Shown here in pieces: positions 16,466 through 25,157 of a stretch of DNA of 64,000 nucleotides (positions are counted from its first letter, which is position 1; each line of letters begins with the position of its first letter). This DNA is from Streptomyces sp. ISL-94 (GTDB lineage: Bacteria > Actinomycetota > Actinomycetes > Streptomycetales > Streptomycetaceae): positions 1 through 64,000 of the forward strand of contig NZ_JAGGOZ010000015.1 in assembly GCF_018614075.1 (NCBI RefSeq). Reading direction: 5' to 3'. Position numbers and translations under genes: made by a program. A model generated the notes under the pieces. It searched no databases, was not told the origin of the DNA, and saw only the letters and a list, made by a program, of their open reading frames with translations.

Positions 16466-17839
16466 TTACGCCACGCGGGGGCGGGACGTGCCCTGCTGCT
16501 GGTGGCGCGGGCCCGTGACGACGCCGCGGATGGCCATCGTCACGCCCAGCGCGACCGTGGCCGCCGCGACCGACATGCCCAGGACCCCGTTCAGCGGCAG
16601 TGCGATGCCGATCGCGCCGCCCAGCACCCACGCCACCTGAAGCAGCGTCTCCGAACGGGCGAACGCCGAGGTCCGGACCGCCTCGGGAATGTCCCGCTGG
16701 ATCATCGCGTCCAGCGAGAGCTTCGCGAGGGCCTGGCAGAAGCCCGCCGTGGCACCCAGCACCGCCATCAGGAACCCGCTGAAGAAGACCGCCGCGAACA
16801 GCGCCGCCGCCAGCGTCAGGCACAGGACCGCCGCGATGATCCCCTCCGGCGCCCGCGCCCGCAGCCACGCCCCCACCGCCGTCCCGCACGCGTTCCCCAC
16901 GCCCGCCGAGACCGCCACGATGCCCAGCGACACGGCCGCGCTCTGCCCCGACAGGGGATGCTCCCGCAGCAGGAACGCCAGGAAGAAGATCAGGAACCCG
17001 GACAGCCCGCGCATTGAGGCGTTCGCCAGCAGCCCGCACAGCACCGACGGCGTCACCGTACGCAGTCCCGGCCGCCGCGAGTGCGCCTCGTGCGTCGACA
17101 GCCGGGCCCGGCGCTCGCCCTTCGCCTCGTCCACCTTGTGCGGCAGCGAGAACGCCGCGAAGGTCCCCCAGATGAAGATCGCGCAGGCCCCGTACAGCGG
17201 CCACGGCGGACCGATCGTGTGCAGGGCGGCCCCCAACGGCGCCGCCGCGCCCGTGGCCAGCAGGCCGGCCAGCGTGACCCGGGAGTTCGCCTTGACGAGT
17301 GAGAACTTGGGCGGGAGCAGCCGCGGGACCACCGCGCTGCGCACGACCCCGTACGCCTTCGAGGCGACCAGCACACCCAGCGCCGCCGGATACAGCTCCA
17401 GCCCGCCCGAGGCCACCGCGCCCGACATCATCAGCGCCAGCAGCGCCCGGGCCAGCATCGCGGCCGCCATCGCGGCCCGCCGCCCGTGCGGCAGCCGGTC
17501 CAGCAGCGGACCGATCACCGGGGCCAGCAGGGTGAAGGGGGCCATCGTGATCGCCAGGTACAGGGCCACCCGGCCCCGCGCCTCGTCCGTCGGAACGGAG
17601 AAGAACACCGTCGAGGCCAGCGCCACCGTGATCATCACATCGCCGGCGCCGTTGATGGCGTGCAGCTCGATCAGTCTGCCGAGGCCCGACTCACCGGCCC
17701 CGTGCGCGTGCGTCGCCCGCCGGATCCCGCGCGCCGTGCCGGTGATGGGCAGGTGCAGGGCACGCCCCAGGGCCCGGCCGGCCCGCTTGGCCGGTCCCGA
17801 GCCGCCGGCGGACGACCGTACGGGTGCCACACTCGCCAT
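16466..17839 (-). CDS. MFS-type membrane transporter
   Basis: A 457-residue polytopic membrane protein with about 12 helices. After a basic N-terminal stretch of ~60 residues, VMITVALASTVFFSVPTDEA and FTLLAPVIGPLLDRLPHGRR (the loop 2-3 MFS signature, GxLxDRxxRR type) are clear, followed by helices to the end. A central cytoplasmic loop (LPHKVDEAKGERRARL) separates the two halves. Substrate unknown. Start at ATG 17839; the frame is open upstream but without membrane sequence. The gene is divergent from the DUF3027 gene, with a 326-base intergenic region. Confidence 0.85.
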   Translation of the reverse strand: MASVAPVRSSAGGSGPAKRAGRALGRALHLPITGTARGIRRATHAHGAGESGLGRLIELHAINGAGDVMITVALASTVFFSVPTDEARGRVALYLAITMAPFTLLAPVIGPLLDRLPHGRRAAMAAAMLARALLALMMSGAVASGGLELYPAALGVLVASKAYGVVRSAVVPRLLPPKFSLVKANSRVTLAGLLATGAAAPLGAALHTIGPPWPLYGACAIFIWGTFAAFSLPHKVDEAKGERRARLSTHEAHSRRPGLRTVTPSVLCGLLANASMRGLSGFLIFFLAFLLREHPLSGQSAAVSLGIVAVSAGVGNACGTAVGAWLRARAPEGIIAAVLCLTLAAALFAAVFFSGFLMAVLGATAGFCQALAKLSLDAMIQRDIPEAVRTSAFARSETLLQVAWVLGGAIGIALPLNGVLGMSVAAATVALGVTMAIRGVVTGPRHQQQGTSRPRVA

Positions 17840-18165
17840 ACTGCCCCACCGGGCCCTCCGGGACCCCTCCCGGCGCGTCGCGGCCCGCCCGCTTGTCCGC
17901 GAATCGGACCTTGCATGTGGGCCCAGGGCGCCGGAGGAGGTAGCGTGCGTAGCGCGCCACCGGCGGTTGCTCTTGGCCGCGCGCCTCTTCGCGATCCCGC
18001 AGAATGGATAGCAGGTAGGTGCGCCCGGAGTCCGATCGGGTGCGGACGTCGACGCGGCCCTCTGGTCCGCTCCGCCCGCGCTTCGTACGGACAGCACCGG
18101 CGGGTCGTTGTGGACGACAGTACGGACGGCGCACTCGTGAGACGGCGTAGGAGAGAACGAGACCA
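17840..18165. other. Divergent promoter region, no gene
   Basis: 326 bases between two divergent genes, the MFS gene and the DUF3027 gene. It should hold both promoters. No small ORF with a convincing ribosome binding site, no operator-like palindrome and no repeat stood out. GGAGAGAACGAG at 18151-18162 is the probable ribosome binding site for the DUF3027 gene. Confidence 0.4.
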
Positions 18166-19098
18166 GTGAGTGCTGCGACGACGCGAAGCCGTACCCCGCG
18201 TACCCCCGCCCCCGACCGCCTGTGCGCCGAGGCGGTAGAACTCGCCCGAGCGGCGGCCGAGGAGGCCGCCTTCCCCGGCGTGGTGGGCGAGCACGTCTCC
18301 GCCGTGGCGGAGGGCGACCGGGTCGTCACCCATTTCTTCGAGGCCAAGGAACCGGGCTACCGGGGCTGGCGCTGGGCCGTCACCGTGACCCGCGCCTCCC
18401 GCGCGAAGAACGTCACCCTCGACGAAACGGTGCTGCTGCCCGGCGAGGACGCCCTCCTGGCCCCCGAGTGGGTGCCGTGGAGCGAGCGGCTGCGCCCCGG
18501 CGACATGGGCCCCGGCGACCTGCTGCCCACCGACGCCGACGACCTGCGGCTGGAGCCGGGCTGGTCGGACGAGGACGCGCCGCCGCCGAACTCGGTGGTC
18601 TCCGAGGAGATGGCCGAACTGGTCGAGGCGGAGGACGCCGACGTCACCGACCGCGTGGTCGTCCCGGCGCGCGGCTCCATCACCTCAGTCGCCGAGGAAC
18701 TGGGCATGCGGCGCAGGCGGGTGCTCTCCCGCTACGGGCTGCACAGCGCGGCCGACCGCTGGGACGACTCCTTCGGCGCGAAGACCCCGATGGCCCAGGC
18801 GGCGCCGGCGTCGTGCGTGTCGTGCGGCTTCCTGGTCGCGATCGGCGGCTCGCTCGGCCAGGCCTTCGGTGTCTGCGCGAACGAGTTCTCGCCGGCCGAC
18901 GGCCGGCTGGTGTCCCTGTCGTACGGCTGCGGAGGCCACTCGGAGGCCGCGGTCATGCCGAAGCCGCTGCGGCCGGCCCCGCCGGTCCTCGATTCGATGG
19001 CCTCGGACGACTTCCCCCTGCGCCCCGCCGTCCAGACCCCGGACACGGGCTCCGTCCCCGTCTCGGACCTCCCGGCGGAGGACCTCGGCCACTCGTAG
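18166..19098 (+). CDS. DUF3027 family protein
   Basis: A 310-residue soluble protein starting at GTG 18166. It follows the actinobacterial DUF3027 family: CAEAVELARAAAEEAAFPG, then HFFEAKEPGYRGWRWAVTV and WVPWSERLRPGDMGPGDLLP. A helix-turn-helix-like stretch (ITSVAEELGMRRRRVLSRYG, about residue 165) and a CVSCGF...C metal-site-like segment near residue 212 suggest nucleic-acid or metal binding, but no function has been established for the family that I know of. Confidence 0.88.
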   Translation: MSAATTRSRTPRTPAPDRLCAEAVELARAAAEEAAFPGVVGEHVSAVAEGDRVVTHFFEAKEPGYRGWRWAVTVTRASRAKNVTLDETVLLPGEDALLAPEWVPWSERLRPGDMGPGDLLPTDADDLRLEPGWSDEDAPPPNSVVSEEMAELVEAEDADVTDRVVVPARGSITSVAEELGMRRRRVLSRYGLHSAADRWDDSFGAKTPMAQAAPASCVSCGFLVAIGGSLGQAFGVCANEFSPADGRLVSLSYGCGGHSEAAVMPKPLRPAPPVLDSMASDDFPLRPAVQTPDTGSVPVSDLPAEDLGHS

Positions 19099-19114
19099 CC
19101 GCCCCCGCTGCCCT

Positions 19115-19165
19115 GCCTCCGCCCCCGGCCCGGCCCCCGCGCCTCAAGCGCCGGCGGGGCTGGGG
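19115..19165. repeat. Single copy of recurrent intergenic repeat
   Basis: GCCCCCGCGCCTCAAGCGCCGGCGGGGCTGG-type sequence directly after the DUF3027 gene, matching the copies near 10229, 16143 and 21100. It can fold back on itself and may serve as the DUF3027 terminator. Confidence 0.6.
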
Positions 19166-19245
19166 TGTGGTGCGGATGGCTGGCCGGGGACGGGATCGCC
19201 GGCGCACCCCCGTACACCGGCCCGCAGAGCGCGTACGCTCGGCCC

Positions 19246-19467
19246 ATGGGGGACGACACGGACATGGTGGGAATGACCGGCCGGGTGACCGGGACGGTCG
19301 GCCCGGGACTCGTCGGCGAGGTCATCGTCCGGATCCGCGGCGGGGCCGAGCACTTCCTCGCGCACCCGGTCGCGGGGACCGGACGGCTGGCCGTCGGGAC
19401 GGTGGTGACGGTGGTCGAGTACCTGCCGCCGCGCACGGTGTACGTGATGGCCGCCTACGACAACTGA
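19246..19467 (+). CDS. Short NfeD-C-like OB-fold protein
   Basis: A 73-residue protein starting at ATG 19246. Its pattern (MTGRVTGTVGPGLVGEVIVR, then LAVGTVVTVVEYLPPRTVYV) matches the C-terminal OB-fold domain of NfeD proteins, but there is no protease or membrane part. It lies 129 bases upstream of a flotillin-like gene; NfeD-type and flotillin genes are paired in many bacteria, where the NfeD OB fold is thought to bind the SPFH protein at the membrane. The partner role is therefore an inference from domain and position. Confidence 0.75.
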   Translation: MGDDTDMVGMTGRVTGTVGPGLVGEVIVRIRGGAEHFLAHPVAGTGRLAVGTVVTVVEYLPPRTVYVMAAYDN

Positions 19468-19596
19468 CCCTGACCGGCGGGGCGTCCGTATCAAGATGGC
19501 GACAAGACTGATCCGGCCACTTCTCCCGGGGGCCGGTACAGGCGCACACTCGCCCTCGGCGGTGTCGAACGGCACCGCGATAAGGGGGCGTTGCCG

Positions 19597-21051
19597 GTGA
19601 CTATCGGCGTCGTGGCGGGAATCGTTCTCGCCGCAATCGTGGCTTTGATCGGCCTGTTCAAGCTCATGTGGCGGGTGGCCGAACCGAATGAGGCACTCGT
19701 CATCTCCGGGTCCGCGCACAAGACCGAGGGCATCGGCGAGGGCATGGGGTTCCGGATCGTCACCGGGCGCGGGACGCTCGTACTGCCGGGCGTACAGGCG
19801 GTGCGCAAACTGTCCCTGGACCTCAACGAGACCCAGCTGTCGGTGGACTGCGTCACGCACCAGGGCATCCCGCTGCGCGTCAAGGGCGTGGTGATCTTCA
19901 AGGTCGGCGACGACCTCGTCTCCATAGCCAACGCGGCGCGCCGCTTCCTGGACCAGCAGAAGATGATGCCCGAGCGGGTGCACATCGTCTTCGCCGGCCA
20001 TCTGCGGTCCATCGTGGGTGGATTGACGGTCGAGGACATGATCCGCGACCGGGAGAAGCTGACCGGGCAGACCCGGATGGCGTGCGGTACGGAGATGGAG
20101 AAGCTCGGCCTGATCGTCGACTCGCTCCAGATCCACGAGATCGAGGACCCGACCGGCTACATCAAGAACCTGGCGATGCCGCACGCGGCCGCGGTGCAGC
20201 GGGACGCGCGGATCGCGCAGGCGGAGGCAAACCGGCTGGCGACGGAGGCCGAGCAGGCCGCCTCGGCGCGGATGGCGGAGGCGACGCGCGACAGCGAGAT
20301 CCTCCAGGCCGGCTACCAGGCGGAACGGGACAAGGCGGCGGCGACCGCCCGGCAGGCGGGCCCGCTCTCCGAAGCCGCTGCCCGCCAGGAGGTCGTGGTC
20401 CAGGAGACCCGGGTCGCGGAGCTGGAGGCGCACCGGCGCGAGCAGCAGCTCCAGGCGGACGTACGCAAGCCGGCGGACGCGGCGGCCTATGAGACCCGGA
20501 CCCGGGCGGAGGCGGAGCGCGACGCGCGGATCTCGGCGGCGCAGGCGAAGGCGAAGGAGACGGAACTGGCGGCTGCCGCCGAGGCGACGCGGGTGACGAC
20601 GGCGGCGGCGGCCGACGCGAAGGCCACGGAGGCCCGTGGCCTGGCGGCGGCGACCGCGACCCGGGCGACGGGCGAGGCGGAGGCGGCGGCGACGCAGGCG
20701 AAGGGCCTGGCGGCGGCCGAGTCGGCGAAGGCGAAGGGTCTCGCGGAGGCGGAAGCGATCAAGGCCCGGGCGGCGGCGCTGGCGGAGAACCAGGAGGCAG
20801 TGGTCGCGCAGCAGCTGGCCGAGAACTGGCCGGCGATCGTGGAGGCGGGTGCGGGTGCGTTCGGGAACGTGGAGCACATGATCCTGCTGAACGGGGCGGA
20901 GGGCATGTCGGAGATGTTCGCGAAGGCGCTGACGATGGGCGGCACGGGCCTCGGCCTGGCCCGCCAGCTCCTCTCCACGATGTCCCCGCCCCCCGCCGCC
21001 GCCCCTGCCGGCGGCACGGCGAACGGCCGCATCCCCATCCGCGAGGAGTAA
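19597..21051 (+). CDS. Flotillin-like SPFH protein
   Basis: A 484-residue membrane-anchored scaffold protein. An N-terminal hydrophobic anchor (TIGVVAGIVLAAIVALIGLF) is followed by the SPFH domain (about residues 30-210: VAEPNEALVISGSAHKTEG, QLSVDCVTHQGIPLRVKG, and LGLIVDSLQIHEIEDPTGYI). A long Ala/Glu-rich coiled coil (about 210-400) and a short C-terminal region that flotillins use for oligomerisation (ENWPAIVEAGAGAFGNVEHM) complete it. Flotillins organise membrane microdomains. GTG 19597 chosen because GGGGG lies about eight bases upstream; a TTG at 19591 is too close. Probably functions with the small NfeD-like protein upstream. Confidence 0.9.
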   Translation: MTIGVVAGIVLAAIVALIGLFKLMWRVAEPNEALVISGSAHKTEGIGEGMGFRIVTGRGTLVLPGVQAVRKLSLDLNETQLSVDCVTHQGIPLRVKGVVIFKVGDDLVSIANAARRFLDQQKMMPERVHIVFAGHLRSIVGGLTVEDMIRDREKLTGQTRMACGTEMEKLGLIVDSLQIHEIEDPTGYIKNLAMPHAAAVQRDARIAQAEANRLATEAEQAASARMAEATRDSEILQAGYQAERDKAAATARQAGPLSEAAARQEVVVQETRVAELEAHRREQQLQADVRKPADAAAYETRTRAEAERDARISAAQAKAKETELAAAAEATRVTTAAAADAKATEARGLAAATATRATGEAEAAATQAKGLAAAESAKAKGLAEAEAIKARAAALAENQEAVVAQQLAENWPAIVEAGAGAFGNVEHMILLNGAEGMSEMFAKALTMGGTGLGLARQLLSTMSPPPAAAPAGGTANGRIPIREE

Positions 21052-21059
21052 CCCCTACC

Positions 21060-21430
21060 CGGCGTGGCGCCGTTGCCGGGGCTCAGCCCCGGACCCCGCG
21101 CCTCAATCGCCGGCGGGGCTGAAGTTGCCGTGCGGGCAGCAGCCGCACCAACCCCTCCGGCCCTTTGCGGTGTGGAGGGTGCGGCGCCGCTGCCGGGGCT
21201 CCGCCCCGGATCCCGCTCCTCAACGCCGGCGAGGCTGGAATTGCCCCAGCCAGGCGGACGGCAGCAGCCACATCCAGCCCCTCCGGCGTTTGAGGAGCGG
21301 GGTGCGGGGCGGAGCCCCGGGCTTTGAGCCGCAGACAGCCGGCTTCGCCGGGCACATTCAGCCTCGCCGGCGTTTGAGGCGCGGGGTCTGGGGCGGAGCC
21401 CCAGGACGCGGGCCGCAGGTTGCTGCGGAG
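21060..21430. repeat. Array of recurrent intergenic repeats
   Basis: The 428 bases between the flotillin-like gene and the next gene contain no coding region I can support. At least four copies of the recurrent repeat lie here in both orientations: GGGGCTCAGCCCCGG near 21078, GGGGCTCCGCCCCGG near 21196, CGTTTGAGGAGCGGGG near 21286 and CGTTTGAGGCGCGGGG near 21371. Each is a run of about 40-50 bases with the order CCGGCGTTTGAGG - CGCGGGGTC - GGGGCGGAGCCCC. Confidence 0.8.
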
Positions 21431-21479
21431 CGGGGGCCGGGCGGAGTCCCGGGTGCTGGGGGCGGGCGGGCGGGCCGGG

Positions 21480-22493
21480 CTACTTCGGGGTCCGGCGGCG
21501 GAACAGTCGCCTGGCGACGACCACCAGTGCCAACCCCCCCGCCAGAACAAGCGCCCCCTTCGTAAAGCTCCCCTCCCCGCCCGGCGCGACCGCGGCCGGA
21601 GCGCCCGGCTGCGGGGCCGCCGAGGTCGCGCCCTGCGGGGTCAGCGGGACCGCGATGACCGGGCTCGCCTCGCCCTCCGCGCCGAACATCAGCGCCGACC
21701 CGTCCGCCGCGTACGTCACCGACTCCGCCTGCCCCTGCCACGGCGCGTCCACCCGCTCGCCTTCCCCCTCCGGCCGCCCGTCCTTCCACCCGTACGTACG
21801 GGCCGTGAAGTACCCCCGCAGCGTCAGCCGGCTCCCGTCCGGCGAGAACGCCCCGTCCGTCACCCACGGCACGTCCGCGACCCGCCGGAACACGTTCGCC
21901 CCGGACGCCGAAAGCTGCTCAGGGCCCTCGTACAGCCCGCCCTTGCTCTCGTTCTTGCTCGCGATGTACACCCGCCCCGTCACCGGATGCACCATCAACG
22001 CCTCCGCATTCCGCGGCCCGTCGGCGTACCGCACCGTGAACTGCACCGCCTTGATGGTGGCATCGGCCAGTTCCTTCGGCTCCGGGAAGCGGTAGATCCA
22101 GACGTGGTCCCAGGTGCCGTCCCGGTTGTCGCCGATGTCCCCGACGTACAGCTGTCCGTCCGGCCCCAGCGAGATCGCCTCGATGTCCCGCGGCTTTCCG
22201 ATCCCCGTCAGCGTCACCCGGGCCACCGTCTTGCCCGTCGCCGAGTCCACCGCGTACACGTACGGGCCGTCGTCGCTGTCGTTGTGCGTCCAGTAGACCC
22301 CCGGGTGGATCCGGCTGGCCGCCAGCCCGCTCGACTCCTTGATCCGCGGGTCGGTGATGGTGAAGGACGAGGCCGCGGGCGCCGGCGCCCCGGCCGCGAA
22401 GGCCGCTCCCTCCGGCGACAGGACGACGAGGACGGCGGCAAGCACGGCGGCGGGGCCGGCGGCAAGGGCGGCGGAGGACGGCAGCAGGCGCAT
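21480..22493 (-). CDS. Secreted, membrane-anchored beta-propeller-like protein
   Basis: A 337-residue exported protein. It has a signal peptide (AALAAGPAAVLAAVLVVLS to AFAAG), then a propeller-like domain with repeated strand motifs (KESSGLAASRIHPGVYWTHN, RDIEAISLGPDGQLYVGDIG, NAEALMVHPVTGRVYIASKN, WVTDGAFSPDGSRLTLRGY), and a C-terminal helix (GALVLAGGLALVVVA) ending in RRLFRRRTPK. There is no LPxTG motif, so it is anchored by the helix. The WTHND and GDIGDNRD motifs with acidic residues could bind calcium. Enzymatic activity, if any, is not evident. Confidence 0.8.
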   Translation of the reverse strand: MRLLPSSAALAAGPAAVLAAVLVVLSPEGAAFAAGAPAPAASSFTITDPRIKESSGLAASRIHPGVYWTHNDSDDGPYVYAVDSATGKTVARVTLTGIGKPRDIEAISLGPDGQLYVGDIGDNRDGTWDHVWIYRFPEPKELADATIKAVQFTVRYADGPRNAEALMVHPVTGRVYIASKNESKGGLYEGPEQLSASGANVFRRVADVPWVTDGAFSPDGSRLTLRGYFTARTYGWKDGRPEGEGERVDAPWQGQAESVTYAADGSALMFGAEGEASPVIAVPLTPQGATSAAPQPGAPAAVAPGGEGSFTKGALVLAGGLALVVVARRLFRRRTPK

Positions 22494-22569
22494 CCCCCCA
22501 GCCTGCCAGCCCGTGCGGCGTGTCCGGCATCACAACGGTGCCTGTCGCGTCATCCGCGATGATGACCGG

Positions 22570-23253
22570 ATGCGTTTCATGTTCGTCGGTGACTCCATGA
22601 CCATCGGACGCGCCGGCGACTACACCTGGCGCTATCGGATGTGGCAGCACCTGAACTCCACCCCCGGCGGCCCCTACGAGATCGTCGGCCCGCGCAGCGA
22701 GCTGTACGACACCTCCGCGGACGCGCCCACCAGCCACGCCTACGCCGACCCCGGCTTCCCGCCGGACGCCCGCCGGCACCTGGCGGGCTGGGGCGAGGGC
22801 TGGCAGCACATGGCCCCCCTCATCGGCCCCGCCGCCCGCGCGGGCCGGGCCGACGTCCTGCTCGTCTCCCTCGGCCTGATAGACCTCGGCTTCTACACCG
22901 CCGCCGACGAGACCGCCGCCAACGCCCGCCGTTTCATCGCGGCCGCGAGGGAGGCCCGCCCGGCCGTCCGGATGGTCCTCCTCCCCGTCATCCCGAACGT
23001 CCGGGCCGAGGAGGACGCCCCCTTCGCGGCCGAGGTGGCCCGGTTCAACGAACTGCTGGCGAAGGCAGTCGCCGACCTGACGACCGCCGCCTCGCCGATC
23101 CTGCTGGCCGCGCGCCCGGACGCGTACGACATCCACCAGGACACCTACGACGGCACCCACCCCAACGCCTCCGGCGAGCACCGGCTGGCGGGGGAGTTCG
23201 CCGCGGTCCTGCACCAGGCGTGGGGGATCGGCGGGCCCTACCGCCGCCGGTGA
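22570..23253 (+). CDS. SGNH/GDSL-family hydrolase
   Basis: A 227-residue hydrolase. Block I is FVGDSMTIG near residue 5 with the catalytic Ser; block III-like LGLIDLGF lies near residue 103; block V is DGTHPNASGEHRLAGEF near residue 196, holding the Asp-x-x-His pair. These enzymes are esterases or lipases of wide specificity. No signal peptide is present, so it acts in the cytoplasm. It starts at ATG 22570, 76 bases from the divergent propeller gene. Confidence 0.88.
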   Translation: MRFMFVGDSMTIGRAGDYTWRYRMWQHLNSTPGGPYEIVGPRSELYDTSADAPTSHAYADPGFPPDARRHLAGWGEGWQHMAPLIGPAARAGRADVLLVSLGLIDLGFYTAADETAANARRFIAAAREARPAVRMVLLPVIPNVRAEEDAPFAAEVARFNELLAKAVADLTTAASPILLAARPDAYDIHQDTYDGTHPNASGEHRLAGEFAAVLHQAWGIGGPYRRR

Positions 23254-23271
23254 CGACCGGCAGGAGGCTCT

Positions 23272-23293
23272 TGCTTCGAGTGCACTCGAAGCA
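23272..23293 (+). promoter_or_regulatory. 22-bp perfect palindrome, MerR-type promoter spacer
   Basis: A perfect palindrome whose half-site is TGCTTCGAGTG, placed over and between a TTGCTT -35-like box at 23271 and a weak TTGGCT -10-like box at 23295. Palindromes sitting between the -35 and -10 boxes with a long spacer are the hallmark of promoters activated by MerR-family regulators. It lies 15 bases before the aldo-keto reductase start, so the transcript would be nearly leaderless. Confidence 0.65.
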
Positions 23294-23308
23294 GTTGGCT
23301 TGGGGCCC

Positions 23309-24298
23309 ATGAAGTACACGCAGCTCGGACGCACCGGACTCAAGGTCAGCCGACTCGTCCTCGGCACGATGAACTTCGGTCCGCAGACCGACGAACCCAC
23401 CAGCCACTCGATCATGGATGCCGCGCTCGGCGCGGGCCTGAACTTCTTCGACACCGCCAACGTCTACGGGTGGGGCGAGAACAAGGGCCGCACCGAGGAG
23501 ATCATCGGCACCTGGTTCGCCCAGGGCGGCGGCCGCCGCGACAAGACCGTGCTCGCGACGAAGGTCTACGGCTCCATGTCCCGCGAGGGCGAGACCTGGC
23601 CCAACGACGACCGGCTCTCGGCGCTGAACATCCGACGGGCCGTCGAGGCGAGCCTCAAGCGGCTCCACACCGACCACATCGACGTCTACCAGTTCCACCA
23701 CATCGACCGCCGGACCCCCTTCGAGGAGATCTGGCAGGCCGTCGACGTACTCATCCAGCAGGGCAAGATCCTCTACGCCGGATCCTCCAACTTCCCCGGC
23801 TACAAGATCGCCCAGGCCAACGAGGCGGCCGCCCGGCGCGGCGGCGTCGGCCTCGTCAGCGAGCAGTGCCTCTACAACCTGGCCGAGCGGCGCGCGGAGA
23901 TGGAGGTCATCCCGGCCGCCCAGGAGTACGGCCTCGGGGTCATCCCCTGGTCCCCGCTCCACGGCGGCCTGCTCGGCGGGGTCATCAGGAAGGAGACCGC
24001 GGGCGGCCGCCGGGCCGAGGGCCGGTCCGCGGACGCGCTGGCCAACAGTGCGGTACGGGCGCAGGTGCAGGCGTACGAGGACCTGCTGGACAAGCACGGC
24101 CTGGAGCCGGGAGAGACCGCGCTGGCCTGGCTGCTGACCCGGCCCGGGGTGACCGGCCCGATCGTCGGGCCGCGCACGGCCGAGCAGTTGGAGAGCGCGC
24201 TGCGGGCCTTGGAGCTGGAGCTGGGCGACGAGCTGCTGACGGCCCTGGACGAGATCTTCCCCGGTCCGGGACCGTCCCCGGAGGCCTTCGCCTGGTGA
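23309..24298 (+). CDS. Aldo/keto reductase
   Basis: A 329-residue NADPH-dependent oxidoreductase of the AKR superfamily (YajO/YghZ-like group). Seen are YTQLGRTGLKVSRLVLGTMN at the start, FFDTANVYGWGENKGRTEEI with catalytic Asp and Tyr near residues 53-58, KVYGS with Lys near residue 90, DVYQFHHID with His near residue 131, and the cofactor-binding end region (LLTRPGVTGPIVGPRTAEQL) near residue 280. It reduces aldehydes or ketones in the cytoplasm; natural substrate unknown. Likely induced by a MerR-type activator through the palindrome just upstream. Confidence 0.93.
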   Translation: MKYTQLGRTGLKVSRLVLGTMNFGPQTDEPTSHSIMDAALGAGLNFFDTANVYGWGENKGRTEEIIGTWFAQGGGRRDKTVLATKVYGSMSREGETWPNDDRLSALNIRRAVEASLKRLHTDHIDVYQFHHIDRRTPFEEIWQAVDVLIQQGKILYAGSSNFPGYKIAQANEAAARRGGVGLVSEQCLYNLAERRAEMEVIPAAQEYGLGVIPWSPLHGGLLGGVIRKETAGGRRAEGRSADALANSAVRAQVQAYEDLLDKHGLEPGETALAWLLTRPGVTGPIVGPRTAEQLESALRALELELGDELLTALDEIFPGPGPSPEAFAW

Positions 24299-24330
24299 GC
24301 GGCTAGCGGTGAGCGGCTAGCGGCGGCCGC

Positions 24331-24420
24331 CTACTGCCCGACGGCGGCCGCCACGGCCACGACGACGAACATCAGCACGAGCACACCGGCCATCACACGG
24401 TTTCTGGTCTTGGGATCCAC
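24331..24420 (-). CDS. 29-residue single-helix membrane peptide
   Basis: A short ORF starting at GTG 24420 and encoding VDPKTRNRVMAGVL followed by VLMFVVVAVAAAVGQ. A basic N-terminal stretch precedes one hydrophobic helix, the layout of small actinobacterial membrane peptides. The ribosome binding site is weak (CGACGG), and the gene is supported mainly by composition and by my memory of a similar conserved streptomycete peptide. It lies between convergent neighbours. Confidence 0.55.
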   Translation of the reverse strand: MDPKTRNRVMAGVLVLMFVVVAVAAAVGQ

Positions 24421-24464
24421 CCGTCGAGCCTAACGCGGCCGCCGGACACCCGAGCACCGCCCCC

Positions 24465-25019
24465 TCAGCCCTCCAGGGGCCAGGACCCGACGGTCTCGTA
24501 GCGGGGCTGTTCGCGGGGCACACCGCTGACGGGCAGGTGGCTGCGGACGAGGCTGAGCGTGCCGACCTGCCAGGGCGTGCCCTCGAAGCCGGCGAGGGCC
24601 TCCAGGTACGGGCGCAGGTGGGTGGAGGCGTCGTGGCTGCGGGCCAGGGTGACGTGCGGGGTGTACCGGCGGTGCTGGTCCATCGGCACCCCGGCCCGCC
24701 GGGCGGCGGCGTCGGCCCGCTCGGCGAGCATCCGCAGGGCGGGGAGGTCCCCGGCGGCCCCGGTCCACAGGGCGCGTTCCCCGAAGTGCCCGGAGCCGTG
24801 CAGGCGCAGCGTGAAGGGGGCGGTGTGGTGGGCGGCGCGGGCGAGCCGGGTGTGGAGTTCGGGGAGCACGTCGTCCCGTACCTCGCCCATGAAGGCGAGC
24901 GTGAAGTGCCAGGCGGCCTCCGCGGCCCACGTCAACCGGTCGTCCCGCAGCGGCCGCACCGCTTCCCGCAACTCGGCCACGGCCGCCTCGGGCGGCAGAA
25001 CGGCGGCGAACAGTCTCAT
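24465..25019 (-). CDS. thpR: RNA 2',3'-cyclic phosphodiesterase (2'-5' RNA ligase family)
   Basis: A 184-residue 2H phosphoesterase. The two catalytic HxT/Sx motifs are HFTL (in AAWHFTLAFMGEV) near residue 38 and HVTL (in RYTPHVTLARS) near residue 121. This family opens 2',3'-cyclic phosphates on RNA ends and can join 2'-5' tRNA halves in reverse. The N-terminal MRLFAAVLPPEA is typical, and length fits the family. Not in an operon with identifiable function. Confidence 0.93.
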   Translation of the reverse strand: MRLFAAVLPPEAAVAELREAVRPLRDDRLTWAAEAAWHFTLAFMGEVRDDVLPELHTRLARAAHHTAPFTLRLHGSGHFGERALWTGAAGDLPALRMLAERADAAARRAGVPMDQHRRYTPHVTLARSHDASTHLRPYLEALAGFEGTPWQVGTLSLVRSHLPVSGVPREQPRYETVGSWPLEG

Positions 25020-25075
25020 CCCCCGAGCCTAGCGGCGCCGCCGCCCGCGAGCAGTCCCCCTCGCGCCCCCGCCCC

Positions 25076-25151
25076 GGGCCCCGCGCAGCGGGAACGGCAG
25101 CGGCGCCGCACACGAGTTCCGCGGGGCCCCGCGCAGCGGGAACGGCAGCGG
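25076..25151. repeat. 48-bp-spaced direct repeat
   Basis: The 28-base block beginning GGGCCCCGCGCAGCGGGAAC and ending GGCAGCGG occurs at 25076-25103 and again at 25124-25151, identical, with the second copy seven bases from the end of the convergent MFS gene. Each copy contains its own CCCGCGCAGCGGG inverted repeat. It lies between two genes on the minus strand. Confidence 0.7.
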
Positions 25152-25157
25152 GGGTGG

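Noticed and set aside
24296..24323. Direct repeat GTGAGCGGCTAGCG twice after the aldo-keto reductase
   Set aside because: Only two copies of 14 bases across the stop codon, most simply a small slippage duplication; no sign of an attachment site or operator.
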